A stretch of 64,000 nucleotides of DNA from assembly GCF_004331285.1 (NCBI RefSeq), contig NZ_SJOH01000006.1:111156-175155 (forward strand), read 5' to 3'. The stretch is from Acinetobacter sp. ANC 3781. GTDB taxonomy: Bacteria; Pseudomonadota; Gammaproteobacteria; Pseudomonadales; Moraxellaceae. A program made the translations under genes and the position numbers. The notes under the pieces were generated by a model, which searched no databases, had not been told where the DNA came from, and worked only from the letters and a program-made list of their open reading frames with translations. Positions within the stretch are counted from its first letter, which is position 1. The number at the start of each line of letters is the position of its first letter. Of this stretch, positions 9,272-17,736 are shown piece after piece.

Positions 9272-10879
9272 ATGAGCAACAAAACAAATTACACCACTGA
9301 AGTGGCAATCTTGGGCGCAGGTCCGGTTGGTTTAACAATTGCGAACTATTTAAGCAAACAAGGTGTTCAGGTCACTATTATTGAGCAGCTGGATAGTTTG
9401 ATTGACTACCCACGTGCCATTGGTATTGATGATGAATCTTTACGTACCATTCAATCACTCGGCTTAGTCGATCAAGTATTGCCGCATACTACTCCGAACC
9501 ATGCAATGCGTTTCCTGACTCCTAAGGGTCGTTGTTTTGCTGACATTCAGCCGCTTACCCGTGAATTTGGTTTCTCGCGTCGTAATGCATTTATTCAGCC
9601 TCAAGTTGACAATGTATTACTGCAAGGTTTGAAGCAATACGATAAAACTGAAGTGCTTTTTTCACGTCAGCTGAATGAATTTAGCCAAGATGCAAATGGC
9701 GTAACGCTAAAGATTCAAGATAAAAACCAGAAACAAGAAACTGTTCAAGCAAAATATTTAATTGCCTGTGATGGTGGTAACTCAATTGTACGTCGTACTT
9801 TGAATATTGCTTTTGATGGCAAAACTGCACCGAACCAATGGATCGTAATCGACATTGAAAATGATCCTTTAGCGACTCCGCATATTTACTTATGTTGTGA
9901 CCCAGTACGTCCTTATGTATCTGCTGCGCTTCCGCATGGTATTCGTCGTTTCGAATTTATGGTGATGCCGGGTGAAACTCAGGAAGAGTTAAGCCAGCCA
10001 GAAAATATCGCAAAATTGTTGTCCAAAGTTCTACCAAATGCTGAAAATATTGAAGTGATTCGTCAGCGTGTTTACACACACAATGCACGTATTGCGGATA
10101 AATTCCGTGTCGACCGTATTTTACTTGCCGGTGATGCAGCACATATTATGCCGGTATGGCAAGGTCAGGGTTATAACAGCGGTATGCGTGATGCCTTTAA
10201 CCTGGCTTGGAAAGTTGCGCTCGTGGTACAAGGTAAAGCAACTGCTGATTTATTGGATTCTTACCAGATTGAACGTAAAGACCATGCCAAAGCGATGATT
10301 GATCTTTCTGTGATGGCAGGTCATGTGCTTGCACCACCTAAAAAATGGCAAGGTTTTGTCCGTGACGGTATTGCCTACGCATTGAATTACATCAAGCCAA
10401 TTAAACAGTATTTGCTTGAAATGCGTTTTAAACCAATGCCAAAATATAATGACGGTGCCTTGCTTGCAGATGGTAAAAAAGAATCTCCAATCGGTAAAAT
10501 GTTTATCCAGCCGCAGGTAAAACTTGAGTCTGGTGAAAAAGTTTTACTGGATGACGTGATTGGTAACGACTTTGCCATTATTGCTTGGGGTGTGGATCCA
10601 CAATGGGGACTCAGTGCGACCACCATGCAAGTCTGGAAAAATTTAGGTGTTAAATTTATTCAGATCATTCCTGAAGTTCAGTTTGGCAATGAAAATCGCA
10701 AGAAATTTGACGGCGTGATTACCCTGGGCGATATTGGTACCGATATCCGTACCTGGTTTGGTAAAACATCAGAGTCGGTTGTGATTTTACGCCCTGACCG
10801 TTTTGTGGCCGCACTTGCAATTCCACAAACTTTAGACCACGTGAGCCAGCAGTTATTCAAAAAGCTCCACGTAAAATAA
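9272..10879 (+). CDS. MhpA-like FAD-dependent aromatic monooxygenase
   Basis: Class A flavoprotein hydroxylase resembling 3-(3-hydroxyphenyl)propionate hydroxylase, which ortho-hydroxylates a phenolic ring using NAD(P)H and oxygen. 535 residues. The FAD dinucleotide fold [18 protein letters not shown] is at ~13-30, a DG-type motif [13 protein letters not shown] follows, and the second FAD motif [19 protein letters not shown] is present. The C-terminal thioredoxin-like region (~410-535) is also present. I start at MSNKTN (9272), since a seven-codon upstream extension has no ribosome site. No ring-cleavage dioxygenase or hydrolase sits beside it, so the substrate is uncertain and the mhp pathway is not complete here. 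Confidence 0.86.
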   Translation: MSNKTNYTTEVAILGAGPVGLTIANYLSKQGVQVTIIEQLDSLIDYPRAIGIDDESLRTIQSLGLVDQVLPHTTPNHAMRFLTPKGRCFADIQPLTREFGFSRRNAFIQPQVDNVLLQGLKQYDKTEVLFSRQLNEFSQDANGVTLKIQDKNQKQETVQAKYLIACDGGNSIVRRTLNIAFDGKTAPNQWIVIDIENDPLATPHIYLCCDPVRPYVSAALPHGIRRFEFMVMPGETQEELSQPENIAKLLSKVLPNAENIEVIRQRVYTHNARIADKFRVDRILLAGDAAHIMPVWQGQGYNSGMRDAFNLAWKVALVVQGKATADLLDSYQIERKDHAKAMIDLSVMAGHVLAPPKKWQGFVRDGIAYALNYIKPIKQYLLEMRFKPMPKYNDGALLADGKKESPIGKMFIQPQVKLESGEKVLLDDVIGNDFAIIAWGVDPQWGLSATTMQVWKNLGVKFIQIIPEVQFGNENRKKFDGVITLGDIGTDIRTWFGKTSESVVILRPDRFVAALAIPQTLDHVSQQLFKKLHVK

Positions 10880-10905
10880 TCATTCAACTGAATGATATTA
10901 AAAGA

Positions 10906-10936
10906 TCTGACCACGTGAAAGCGTGGTCTTGTTTTT
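10906..10936 (+). terminator. Intrinsic terminator after MhpA-like hydroxylase
   Basis: GACCACG (10909-10915) pairs with CGTGGTC (10922-10928) around a six-base loop, followed by TTGTTTTT. It is 29 bases past the hydroxylase stop. Confidence 0.82.
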
Positions 10937-11033
10937 ATCTAAATTCTTTAGCGATGTAAATTGCATATTTCTATCAAAATGAACACCTAAAGGCGTATAT
11001 AACTGGACATCCGTTCTTGCTTTTCTTAGACAA
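10931..11033 (-). pseudogene. Possible decayed coding fragment
   Basis: On the minus strand one frame reads a protein-like stretch (TDVQLYTPLGVHFDRN, then MQFTSLKNLDKN) with no usable start. It runs into the hydroxylase terminator. The composition looks like real protein, unlike the surrounding frames, so it may be the end of a lost gene. I do not recognise the family. It sits next to the immunity-like gene and toxin remnant and could belong to the same broken module. Confidence 0.3.
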
Positions 11034-11151
11034 AGAAAAAACCAATTATTCACGAATGAATAATTGTTTAGGTTTCTAATAACTAAAATTAACTAGTTTA
11101 GTGTTCCAAATTATAAAGACGGAACTAAACAAAATTAATCACAGAATTAAA

Positions 11152-11430
11152 TTAGTCGCTGAGACCTTTCAATTTTTCAGCAACAAGATGAGTATGCTGC
11201 CTATCAACAATGCTTAAACCCATATGCTGTGACTCAGCCCAAACTAAATACTCGAATATATCTTGTAATGGTTTTTTATCTATCAGCATTTTATACAATG
11301 GCATAACATAGCTATCATATTCATTAAATGCTTCTGGAAAATTTTGCACACCAATAGAATCCCATTCTTTTAAAAGAATAACTGAAATCCTTTTGTATAA
11401 TGATTCAGCAAGCTCTATATTTTCCTCCAT
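11152..11430 (-). CDS. Immunity-like small protein (DUF1871-like)
   Basis: A 92-residue acidic cytoplasmic protein. The start MEENIELAESLYKR is fixed by an AAGGA site eight bases upstream; a longer frame starts eleven codons earlier without support. The central pattern LLKEWDSIGV, then EAFNEYDSYV, then MGLSIVDRQ matches from memory a family of small proteins (DUF1871-like) often found as immunity partners of polymorphic toxins. It starts 30 bases after the stop of a toxin-tail remnant (11460-11579), in the order toxin then immunity expected for such modules. It is probably an orphan immunity gene left after loss of its toxin. Exact family assignment is tentative. Confidence 0.65.
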   Translation of the reverse strand: MEENIELAESLYKRISVILLKEWDSIGVQNFPEAFNEYDSYVMPLYKMLIDKKPLQDIFEYLVWAESQHMGLSIVDRQHTHLVAEKLKGLSD

Positions 11431-11459
11431 TATGTTTTTCCTTTCATTGGCGTTACAAC

Positions 11460-11579
11460 TCAACCTGTTTTGAAATCTACGATAACTCGAACATTATTCA
11501 CAGGATCATAATATTCTTTCGTCCTAGGTCTAGTTAGATAAGAATAGGTGTTCAAGTCGTTATTGATTTTGCATAAATG
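11460..11579 (-). pseudogene. C-terminal remnant of a polymorphic toxin
   Basis: The minus strand carries about 39 codons ending in a stop 30 bases before the immunity-like gene. They read HLCKINNDLNTYSYLTRPRT followed by KEYYDPVNNVRVIVDFKTG. No start codon or upstream domain is present; the frame dissolves at the end of the GST gene. A short basic/aromatic tail directly before an immunity-like gene is typical of CdiA-, Rhs- or MafB-type toxin C-termini. I infer a displaced toxin tip whose delivery part is lost. The nuclease family is not identified. Confidence 0.55.
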
Positions 11580-11593
11580 AAAGAAAAACCATT

Positions 11594-12211
11594 TTAGGCA
11601 TTTATTTTTTGAAACCACGGTACATCTTTCATCGAATCCCGGCTTCCAATCAGTTGAATAAAAGGCTTGAACTCATCCAGATAAGGCAAGATTTTAAAAG
11701 AGATGGCGAAAACCAGCCAGTAAGCCAGATATAAATCTGCTGCTGAAACTTTCTCGCCGAGCAAATATGGGTTGGCCTGTTGCATTCCCTGTTTTAGGAA
11801 AGCGAATAAAGTTTCCTCATGACCAAAAGCCAAGCCGGTTTTTCTCTTTTCAATTTGTTCTTTAGACACCTCAAGACTTTTTAAGTCCATATATTCGGTC
11901 AAGGGGCCATGACAAAAGAACATCCATTTCAAATATGCACCACGCTTAGGATCATCTAATGCCGGCGCCAAACCTTTTTCACTGTATTTATCGGCCAGAT
12001 AGGTAAATATTGCCGCCACTTCTGAAACCACGATTCCTTGATCGACCAGACATGGCACTTTTCCCATAGGATTAATCTTTAAATATTCAGCCTGGTGCAT
12101 GTCTTCATAGGGAACTTGGATCTGTTCAATCTGATCTTCAATTGCCAGTTCTTTTAGCAAAGGAAAAAGCGTCATTCCACGTGATTGAGTATTGTTATAG
12201 AGCTTCATCAT
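11594..12211 (-). CDS. Glutathione S-transferase family protein
   Basis: Cytoplasmic GST-fold protein, 205 residues. The N-terminal thioredoxin-like domain (~1-80) begins MKLYNNTQSRGMTLFPLLKE and holds the cis-proline region GKVPCLVD and the glutathione-contact VSEVAAIFTYLADKY. The C-terminal all-helical domain (~90-205) has AADLYLAYWL. These support glutathione binding; the substrate is unknown. The initiator could be either of two adjacent ATGs. It is a single gene with the toxin remnant downstream. Confidence 0.88.
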   Translation of the reverse strand: MMKLYNNTQSRGMTLFPLLKELAIEDQIEQIQVPYEDMHQAEYLKINPMGKVPCLVDQGIVVSEVAAIFTYLADKYSEKGLAPALDDPKRGAYLKWMFFCHGPLTEYMDLKSLEVSKEQIEKRKTGLAFGHEETLFAFLKQGMQQANPYLLGEKVSAADLYLAYWLVFAISFKILPYLDEFKPFIQLIGSRDSMKDVPWFQKINA

Positions 12212-12385
12212 TTTTGTTCAATCTATCTTGTTGTTTTAATTATTGAGTATAAAGCGATAAAACAGTTTGTGCATTGTTGTTCTGTGAATCGTTGTAATGC
12301 AAAGGATTGTTTTATGAAACACTGTGATGTTACGCAATATCTTTTATTTATTAAAACATGACGCAACATCTAGGTTTTTAATTTT

Positions 12386-13285
12386 TTAAAAGAATCCCAT
12401 ATAAAACTGTTCTTTCAATATTTTTAAAATCAGCTCAATGATTTGATTCTTTTGACCTTTACGGTAACTTACATATAAGTCAATCATCGGCAAAGGCTCA
12501 ATGGTGTTTTTCACCACAATTTTATCCCCTAACAGTGGAATAACATAAGCCGGTACCAGACTCCACCCCACCCCCATCCCAACTAAATTTACATTCAATA
12601 AAATATTGGTCGATTGCTGTACCACATTGACATTCACTTTGGATTGCTTAAAAAAGTCGGTAATAATTTTATATAACTGCGGTGAAGCAATTTCATCACT
12701 GATAATGAAGTCTTGATCGTTAAAACTCTTGATACTGACGTGACGTTGCTCTGCTATAGGCGAATCTTTTGGAACAATTAAAGCCAAAGGCTCGCTAAAA
12801 ATTTGTACATGCTCAAGTTCACTCGACTCATCAATATAGCGGGTAAAAGCAATATCAATATCGCTTTTCTTTAACGCCTTGAACTGATTTGCATCGGTCA
12901 TACTGTGAAAGTTAATTTTGATATCAGGAAAGTGTGCACGAATATTCGGCATGATATAAGGGAAAATTTTCATTTCCGCTACCGGCACAAACCCAATATT
13001 CAGCTGGTCTTTGTTTAAGTTGGCAATTTGACGGGCATCCTGAATAGCTTTCTCAGCATGTTCCAAACTTAACAGGGCCTCTTTTAAAAATGCTTTGCCT
13101 TCTTCAGTCAGTTCAACTTTACGATTTGACCGAATCAACAACTGCACTCCGACTTCTTGTTCAAGATCTTTTATTTGCTGACTTAAAGAGGGCTGTACCG
13201 TACACATGCGTTGTGCCGCCTTGGTAAAGTTCAGCTCTTCTGCCACTGCAACGAAATAGCGTAAATGACGTAATTCCACGGCCAT
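12386..13285 (-). CDS. LysR-type transcriptional regulator
   Basis: 299-residue DNA-binding regulator. The N-terminal winged helix-turn-helix (~1-65) is typical: ELRHLRYFVAVAEELNFTKA, QPSLSQQIKDLEQEVGVQLL. The rest is a periplasmic-binding-like effector domain (~90-295), closest in feel to the BenM/CatM group. It begins 6 bases after the MFS gene, so it is in the TetR-MFS-LysR operon rather than divergent from its target, which is unusual for this family. The inducer is unknown. Confidence 0.92.
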   Translation of the reverse strand: MAVELRHLRYFVAVAEELNFTKAAQRMCTVQPSLSQQIKDLEQEVGVQLLIRSNRKVELTEEGKAFLKEALLSLEHAEKAIQDARQIANLNKDQLNIGFVPVAEMKIFPYIMPNIRAHFPDIKINFHSMTDANQFKALKKSDIDIAFTRYIDESSELEHVQIFSEPLALIVPKDSPIAEQRHVSIKSFNDQDFIISDEIASPQLYKIITDFFKQSKVNVNVVQQSTNILLNVNLVGMGVGWSLVPAYVIPLLGDKIVVKNTIEPLPMIDLYVSYRKGQKNQIIELILKILKEQFYMGFF

Positions 13286-13291
13286 ACCTCT

Positions 13292-14485
13292 TTATTTGGG
13301 TTGTTGAACTGCTGCTGATACCACTGAGTATTTATAGACAAACAAGGTTGCCACAGTAATGACAGCACAAAATAGATAAGTCATTTGATAGCCATAACTC
13401 GCAATGATCAAACCAAGAGCTACCGAACCAATCGCCATGCCTAAATCAAACAAGGTGAAAAAGGTTGAGACTGCATGTCCCATTCGCTGCTTGGGCACAG
13501 ATTGAATCGCTAAAGTTTGAAAACAGGGAAATAAGGAGCCATAGCCAATCCCAATAAATATAGCAGATAGCCAAAGAATCCATTGGTTTGAAATAAAACT
13601 CACCACCACCAAGCCTAAAGCAAAGAAAATAAACGAAGGATAAATGACGGCGCTGGCACCTCTACGATCATAAATTCTTCCAACCCACGGCCTTACTACA
13701 ATCATGGAAATTGCGAATACAATAAAAAATAAACTGGTATAGGCGAGTAAATCTTTAGATTCGCTGTATGCGGTAATGAAGCTCATAATGCTGGAATAGG
13801 CAAATGCAGTTAGCAAGGCTACAAAGCCAATCGGAACTGCGCGCATTTCAATAATATCATGAAAACCTAAACGTTTTTCTTCTACCGTGTTAGGTAACTT
13901 GTCGAGTTTATTTTCTTGTACCGGCACCATTAAGCAAAAAATAAAGCCCAGACAGATCACAGCGCTTAAAATGGCAAACAGCATCATAAAGTCGGTAAAT
14001 TGAAGCACGGTTAAGGCAATCAAAGGGCCAAAGACCACGGCAAGATTGGTCGACATGACAAAATAGCCCATGCCCTCACCTTTACGATGATCCGGAATAA
14101 AATCATTGGCAATCGGTACGGTGACGGTGGTTAATACACTAAACCAAATGCCGTGAACAAAGCGAATAATCAGTAAAGCCCACATGTTATCTGCAAACAG
14201 ATAGCTAAAAGAAAAAAGAACAAATAAAAATTCGGAACCGCGAAAGGATATTTTTTTTCCCAATTTTTCAATAATTAATCCGGAAAATGGGCGAACTGCA
14301 ATTGAAGACAGCAGAAATAAAGTGAGTGCCAAACCTGCTTCTTTGACCGTTCCACCTAAATGCTTCATGATGTAAATCGGCAAAATGGTCAATAGCGCAT
14401 AATAATACGTAAATAAAAACAGGTTATTGAACAGACACAATAGAAAAGAGCGATTCCATAAACGCCCGGTGTTCGTTGCAGACAT
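13292..14485 (-). CDS. MFS transporter (drug/metabolite exporter type)
   Basis: Twelve-helix inner-membrane major facilitator of 397 residues. The loop 2-3 signature appears as RPFSGLIIEKLGKKISFRG and the loop 8-9 counterpart as RPWVGRIYDRRGASAV. It lies 27 bases after the tetR stop and 6 before lysR, so it is probably the target of the TetR repressor. The family includes arabinose-efflux-like and staphyloferrin-type exporters; substrate cannot be told. No frameshift or truncation is seen. Confidence 0.9.
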   Translation of the reverse strand: MSATNTGRLWNRSFLLCLFNNLFLFTYYYALLTILPIYIMKHLGGTVKEAGLALTLFLLSSIAVRPFSGLIIEKLGKKISFRGSEFLFVLFSFSYLFADNMWALLIIRFVHGIWFSVLTTVTVPIANDFIPDHRKGEGMGYFVMSTNLAVVFGPLIALTVLQFTDFMMLFAILSAVICLGFIFCLMVPVQENKLDKLPNTVEEKRLGFHDIIEMRAVPIGFVALLTAFAYSSIMSFITAYSESKDLLAYTSLFFIVFAISMIVVRPWVGRIYDRRGASAVIYPSFIFFALGLVVVSFISNQWILWLSAIFIGIGYGSLFPCFQTLAIQSVPKQRMGHAVSTFFTLFDLGMAIGSVALGLIIASYGYQMTYLFCAVITVATLFVYKYSVVSAAVQQPK

Positions 14486-14512
14486 AATGACCCACTTCAG
14501 TGTAGCGCAGCG

Positions 14513-15082
14513 CTACTTTTGAATCACAACGGGTTGCATCAGCAAACCCACAAGATTTTGAATATACGTTTCATCGGGCATACGATTGAAGAAAATAATC
14601 TGATAATGAATAGGGCCATACAGCGCATCTAGCATCAGCTCAAATGGATAGTCAGCAATAATTTCATGACGTTGAATGGCGATTTGAATCAGCTTGCGGG
14701 TTTGCTCACGACGCGGCAATAAATACTGTTTAAAGAATTCACCCGCAGCTTCACGATGCTCTGCCATGACGACCAACAGTGCCCGTCCAACAGGATGATT
14801 CAATGCATGCGACAACTTTAAAAGCTGCTGATTCAGATTAAATTGCAAACTTTGTTGAAAATCCAATTCAAATACGGAAGCAGTGTGTTCTTTAAAGGCA
14901 TCGAAAACCAAATCAGACTTATGCTTCCACCAGCGGTAAATTGTTGATTTTCCAACCCCTGCCCGAGCAGCAATATCTTCTATAGTCAAATGACTATAAT
15001 CATATTCTTCTAATGCTAAAGTCACTGCATTTAAAATACATTGCTTACGACGTGACGTTTTCTCTACTTCTACTTCAGTCAT
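14513..15082 (-). CDS. TetR-family repressor
   Basis: 189-residue repressor. The helix-turn-helix at ~25-55 reads YSHLTIEDIAARAGVGKSTI then YRWWKHKSDLVFDAF. The C-terminal ligand domain resembles TetR_C_11-type proteins. I start at MTEVEVEK (15082), which has GGTGA six bases upstream; a longer frame from 15160 would span the operator. A perfect 18-base palindrome sits 15 bases upstream of this start, so it likely represses its own operon with the downstream MFS and LysR genes. Confidence 0.9.
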   Translation of the reverse strand: MTEVEVEKTSRRKQCILNAVTLALEEYDYSHLTIEDIAARAGVGKSTIYRWWKHKSDLVFDAFKEHTASVFELDFQQSLQFNLNQQLLKLSHALNHPVGRALLVVMAEHREAAGEFFKQYLLPRREQTRKLIQIAIQRHEIIADYPFELMLDALYGPIHYQIIFFNRMPDETYIQNLVGLLMQPVVIQK

Positions 15083-15097
15083 AAAATCACCAAAACG

Positions 15098-15115
15098 AAA
15101 CGATACGTATCGTTT
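15098..15115. promoter_or_regulatory. TetR operator palindrome
   Basis: Perfect palindrome AAACGATACGTATCGTTT, just upstream of the tetR start. The size and symmetry match operators of TetR-family repressors such as those reading ACGATACGTATCGT. It likely overlaps the promoter or transcription start of the tetR-MFS-lysR operon. Confidence 0.8.
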
Positions 15116-15170
15116 TATATTATGCCGATTGAGTTGAGTTGTACAGACATCCCGCCTCATTTCATATCAA

Positions 15171-15199
15171 AAAAAGACCGCTAAGTAGCGGTCTTTTTT
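15171..15199 (-). terminator. Intrinsic terminator after thioesterase gene
   Basis: Stem AAAAAGACCGCTA / TAGCGGTCTTTTT with a two-base centre, flanked by A- and T-runs. It ends the leftward thioesterase transcript before the TetR promoter. Confidence 0.85.
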
Positions 15200-15212
15200 C
15201 ATTTGATATTTA

Positions 15213-15734
15213 TTAACATTGTGAATTTTTCTTATAAATACTACAGGATGGATGATGATTTTCTTGCAGACGCGCTACTTTGCGATGTTCAGCCGCTTCA
15301 AAACGGCAACGCTTCCAGTCATTATCTAAATTGAGCGCTGGAATCTGTTGTGGCTTACCATTTTCATCTACAGCAACCATAGTGAAATAACAACTATTGG
15401 TGTGGCGAATCGTACGTTTTTGAATATTCTGCGCCTCTACACGAATCCCGATCTCCATAGAGGTGCGCCCTACATGGTTCACGCTAGCAAGGAAAGTGAC
15501 TAATTCTCCCACATGAATCGGTTCTTTAAAATTGACTTTATCAACCGACAAAGTCACCACATAACTCCCTGAATAACGGCTGGCACATGCGTATGCGACT
15601 TGATCCAACAATTTTAAAATTGTTCCACCGTGAACATTACCTGAAAAGTTAGCCATATCTGGGGTCATCAAAACCGACATAGTTAATTCAGACTGGTCAT
15701 CTAATGCTGGAGCAATTTGATCTAATGGGGACAT
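15213..15734 (-). CDS. Acyl-CoA thioesterase (hotdog fold, YciA-like)
   Basis: Cytoplasmic hotdog-fold acyl-CoA hydrolase, 173 residues. Conserved core: MANFSGNVHGGTILKLLDQV around 27-46, VVTLSVDKVNFKEPIHVGE, and TSMEIGIRVEAQ. The N-G-N-V-H-G-G motif and following D are those of the YciA/BACH group. The C-terminal ~25 residues are basic and extend beyond the domain. It is a single gene with its own terminator. Confidence 0.9.
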   Translation of the reverse strand: MSPLDQIAPALDDQSELTMSVLMTPDMANFSGNVHGGTILKLLDQVAYACASRYSGSYVVTLSVDKVNFKEPIHVGELVTFLASVNHVGRTSMEIGIRVEAQNIQKRTIRHTNSCYFTMVAVDENGKPQQIPALNLDNDWKRCRFEAAEHRKVARLQENHHPSCSIYKKNSQC

Positions 15735-16099
15735 CGCGTTCTCTAGACTCTTGGATAGACAATAGTATTAAGCCATTATTATATCGTCTTTCTACGAAAT
15801 AGAATGTCAAAATCGGCAATAAAATCATCATTATTATTTATAGTGATTTTAGTATCATTCAAAAAAATATATAACTGTTTATTTAACACACTGTATCTAC
15901 TATATTTTTAATTCATTCTTGTTTTATAGAATAAATACTCAAAAATTGACTACAAAAAATACACTCACATAAATTTTAAAGCATTCCATTTTTAAATAAT
16001 GAGCTAGTGAATATAATTAAGACTCAATAAAAATCTATTTACAGATATTCTTTTAAGACTTTAATGGTTCAATAATAGAATACAGCCTGTTAAATAACA
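15735..16099. other. AT-rich intergenic region without gene
   Basis: About 365 bases, very AT-rich. I see no reading frame with a ribosome site, no RNA gene and no strong hairpin. It would contain the thioesterase promoter at its left end. Confidence 0.5.
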
Positions 16100-16297
16100 T
16101 TAAGAAGCGATTTTACGTAACATCTCTGTGGAAATATTGCCATAACTAAGCACATTCTGCTGATCGAGCTGTGTTTCAATACTTAAGGTACCATCCGCAT
16201 TTTCTGCAGTCACTGTAAAAACAAGATGTTCCATTGTCGCCATTTTGACTTTATGCCCGATGCTAATTGTTTCTATATTCATCCTGCTGTTATTCAT
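16100..16297 (-). CDS. Small hypothetical protein
   Basis: 65 residues, predicted cytoplasmic, beta-rich. The start at 16297 has AGGGG seven bases upstream, which favours it over an internal ATG five codons later. The middle IGHKVKMATMEHLVFTVTAE followed by NADGTLSIE reads like a small barrel of the YodC/KOW kind, where a hydrophobic strand pattern is broken by a D-G turn. I do not recognise a named family. It stands alone between AT-rich gaps. Confidence 0.6.
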   Translation of the reverse strand: MNNSRMNIETISIGHKVKMATMEHLVFTVTAENADGTLSIETQLDQQNVLSYGNISTEMLRKIAS

Positions 16298-16616
16298 TTA
16301 ACGCCCCTTACAGAAATATATTTTCATATTGACTCTAATAAAATTGAGTTTATTGACTTTTAACTCAGCGGTAAACTTAAACAATTGAACAAAAACATAT
16401 TAATATAAAAACAGTATATTATAAAACTTTTAGGCACTTAATTAATTTTACTCAGCAATATCAATCAATTAATCTATCTTTACAATAAAATCCAGCTTAA
16501 TTTGCACACTTATCAATCAAAATTAAAATACTTATGACACCATTAAAAACAGGAACAAGGCTTCATGATAAAAACTTATACCTCGTTCTTAGCATTCATT
16601 TTATTTAAACTTCCAA
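16298..16616. other. AT-rich intergenic region without gene
   Basis: About 319 bases between the patatin-like gene's 3' end and the small hypothetical gene's start. No supported gene, no clear terminator with a T-run, and no repeat were seen. Confidence 0.45.
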
Positions 16617-17609
16617 TTAATCATGCACACTCAATTGTTGAATTGGAGTTGCAGTTGAATAGTGTTTTTGACTGAATACAATTGAAATAGCATTTAATTG
16701 ATTGAGCGTTGCTTCAGCACCGGCTTGCATAGTCATTTCACGGCCTCTGACATCAAAAATATGTGCTTTTTCTCTTAAATCAGGCTGAATTACAATATCT
16801 GCATGTTTAAGTTCTTCTCTGGCTAAATGATTCTGCATAATATTAATGTTTTGGTTAAACAAGCCCCAAACATTACTGGTTTCGGTATGCATGGGTTGAG
16901 CCAAAATGTCTACTGCAATAATGATATCTGCACCCAGGTCACGTGCCACATCTACAGGTACAGGACTGACCAAGCCACCATCAACATATTCATCTGCGCC
17001 AATTTTAGTGGGAACGAACATGCTGGGAATAGACACTGAAGCGCGCACTGCCTGCCCGGTGTTGCCATAATTAAAGACCACTTTTTTGCCTTCTTTTAAT
17101 TCTGTCGCTACCACATACATGGGCGTTTTAAGTAATTCTAACGGAGTATTATTCACTTGTTGATTGACGTAGTTTTCAACTTTTTTGCCGTCAAAAAAAC
17201 CTTTTAGATCCAGTTTTACATCACGTACATCCTGAGCTTTCATATTTAACGCAATATCACGTAACTCATTCGCAGTTTTACCGCTGGCATAAATTGAACC
17301 TACAATACTTCCTGCGCTGGTACCCACAATAAAATCAGGATGAATGCCTTGTTGTTCCAATACTTGAATTACACCAATATGCGCATAGCCGCGTGCACCG
17401 CCACTACCCAGTACCAAAGCAACAATTGGACGATTTTCTTGTTTTTTTAATTTTTTAAAATTAATGCGATCGGCATGTACTTGTGCATCCACACTGGGAG
17501 ATTCAGATAAGCCTGTAGAGCCTACAGTAAGCTTAGAATGCGGAACACTTTGGCATCCCGCTACACTTATTACAGCTAAAGCAATATAACCAAATTTGAT
17601 ATTTATCAT
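16617..17609 (-). CDS. Patatin-like phospholipase lipoprotein (RssA-like)
   Basis: Serine acyl hydrolase of the patatin family with Ser-Asp dyad chemistry. 330 residues. A lipoprotein signal ends VISVAGC (Cys19), so it is likely membrane-anchored. The oxyanion motif GSGGARGYAHIG is at ~68-79, the nucleophile GTSAGS at ~100-105, and the aspartate DGG at ~213-215. This matches the YchK/RssA-type single-domain form. It is a single gene diverging from chrA. Phospholipase activity is inferred from motifs. Confidence 0.9.
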   Translation of the reverse strand: MINIKFGYIALAVISVAGCQSVPHSKLTVGSTGLSESPSVDAQVHADRINFKKLKKQENRPIVALVLGSGGARGYAHIGVIQVLEQQGIHPDFIVGTSAGSIVGSIYASGKTANELRDIALNMKAQDVRDVKLDLKGFFDGKKVENYVNQQVNNTPLELLKTPMYVVATELKEGKKVVFNYGNTGQAVRASVSIPSMFVPTKIGADEYVDGGLVSPVPVDVARDLGADIIIAVDILAQPMHTETSNVWGLFNQNINIMQNHLAREELKHADIVIQPDLREKAHIFDVRGREMTMQAGAEATLNQLNAISIVFSQKHYSTATPIQQLSVHD

Positions 17610-17736
17610 GAACCACCCAAAGATTGATCAGCTTATCTTTTAAAAGTCGTACAGTTTAAGAACTATATGTTTTTCACATTGTAGTATTTCGTTAAACTGC
17701 CATCAAAAAATATTAAACTTTAAAAGATCGACCTTA

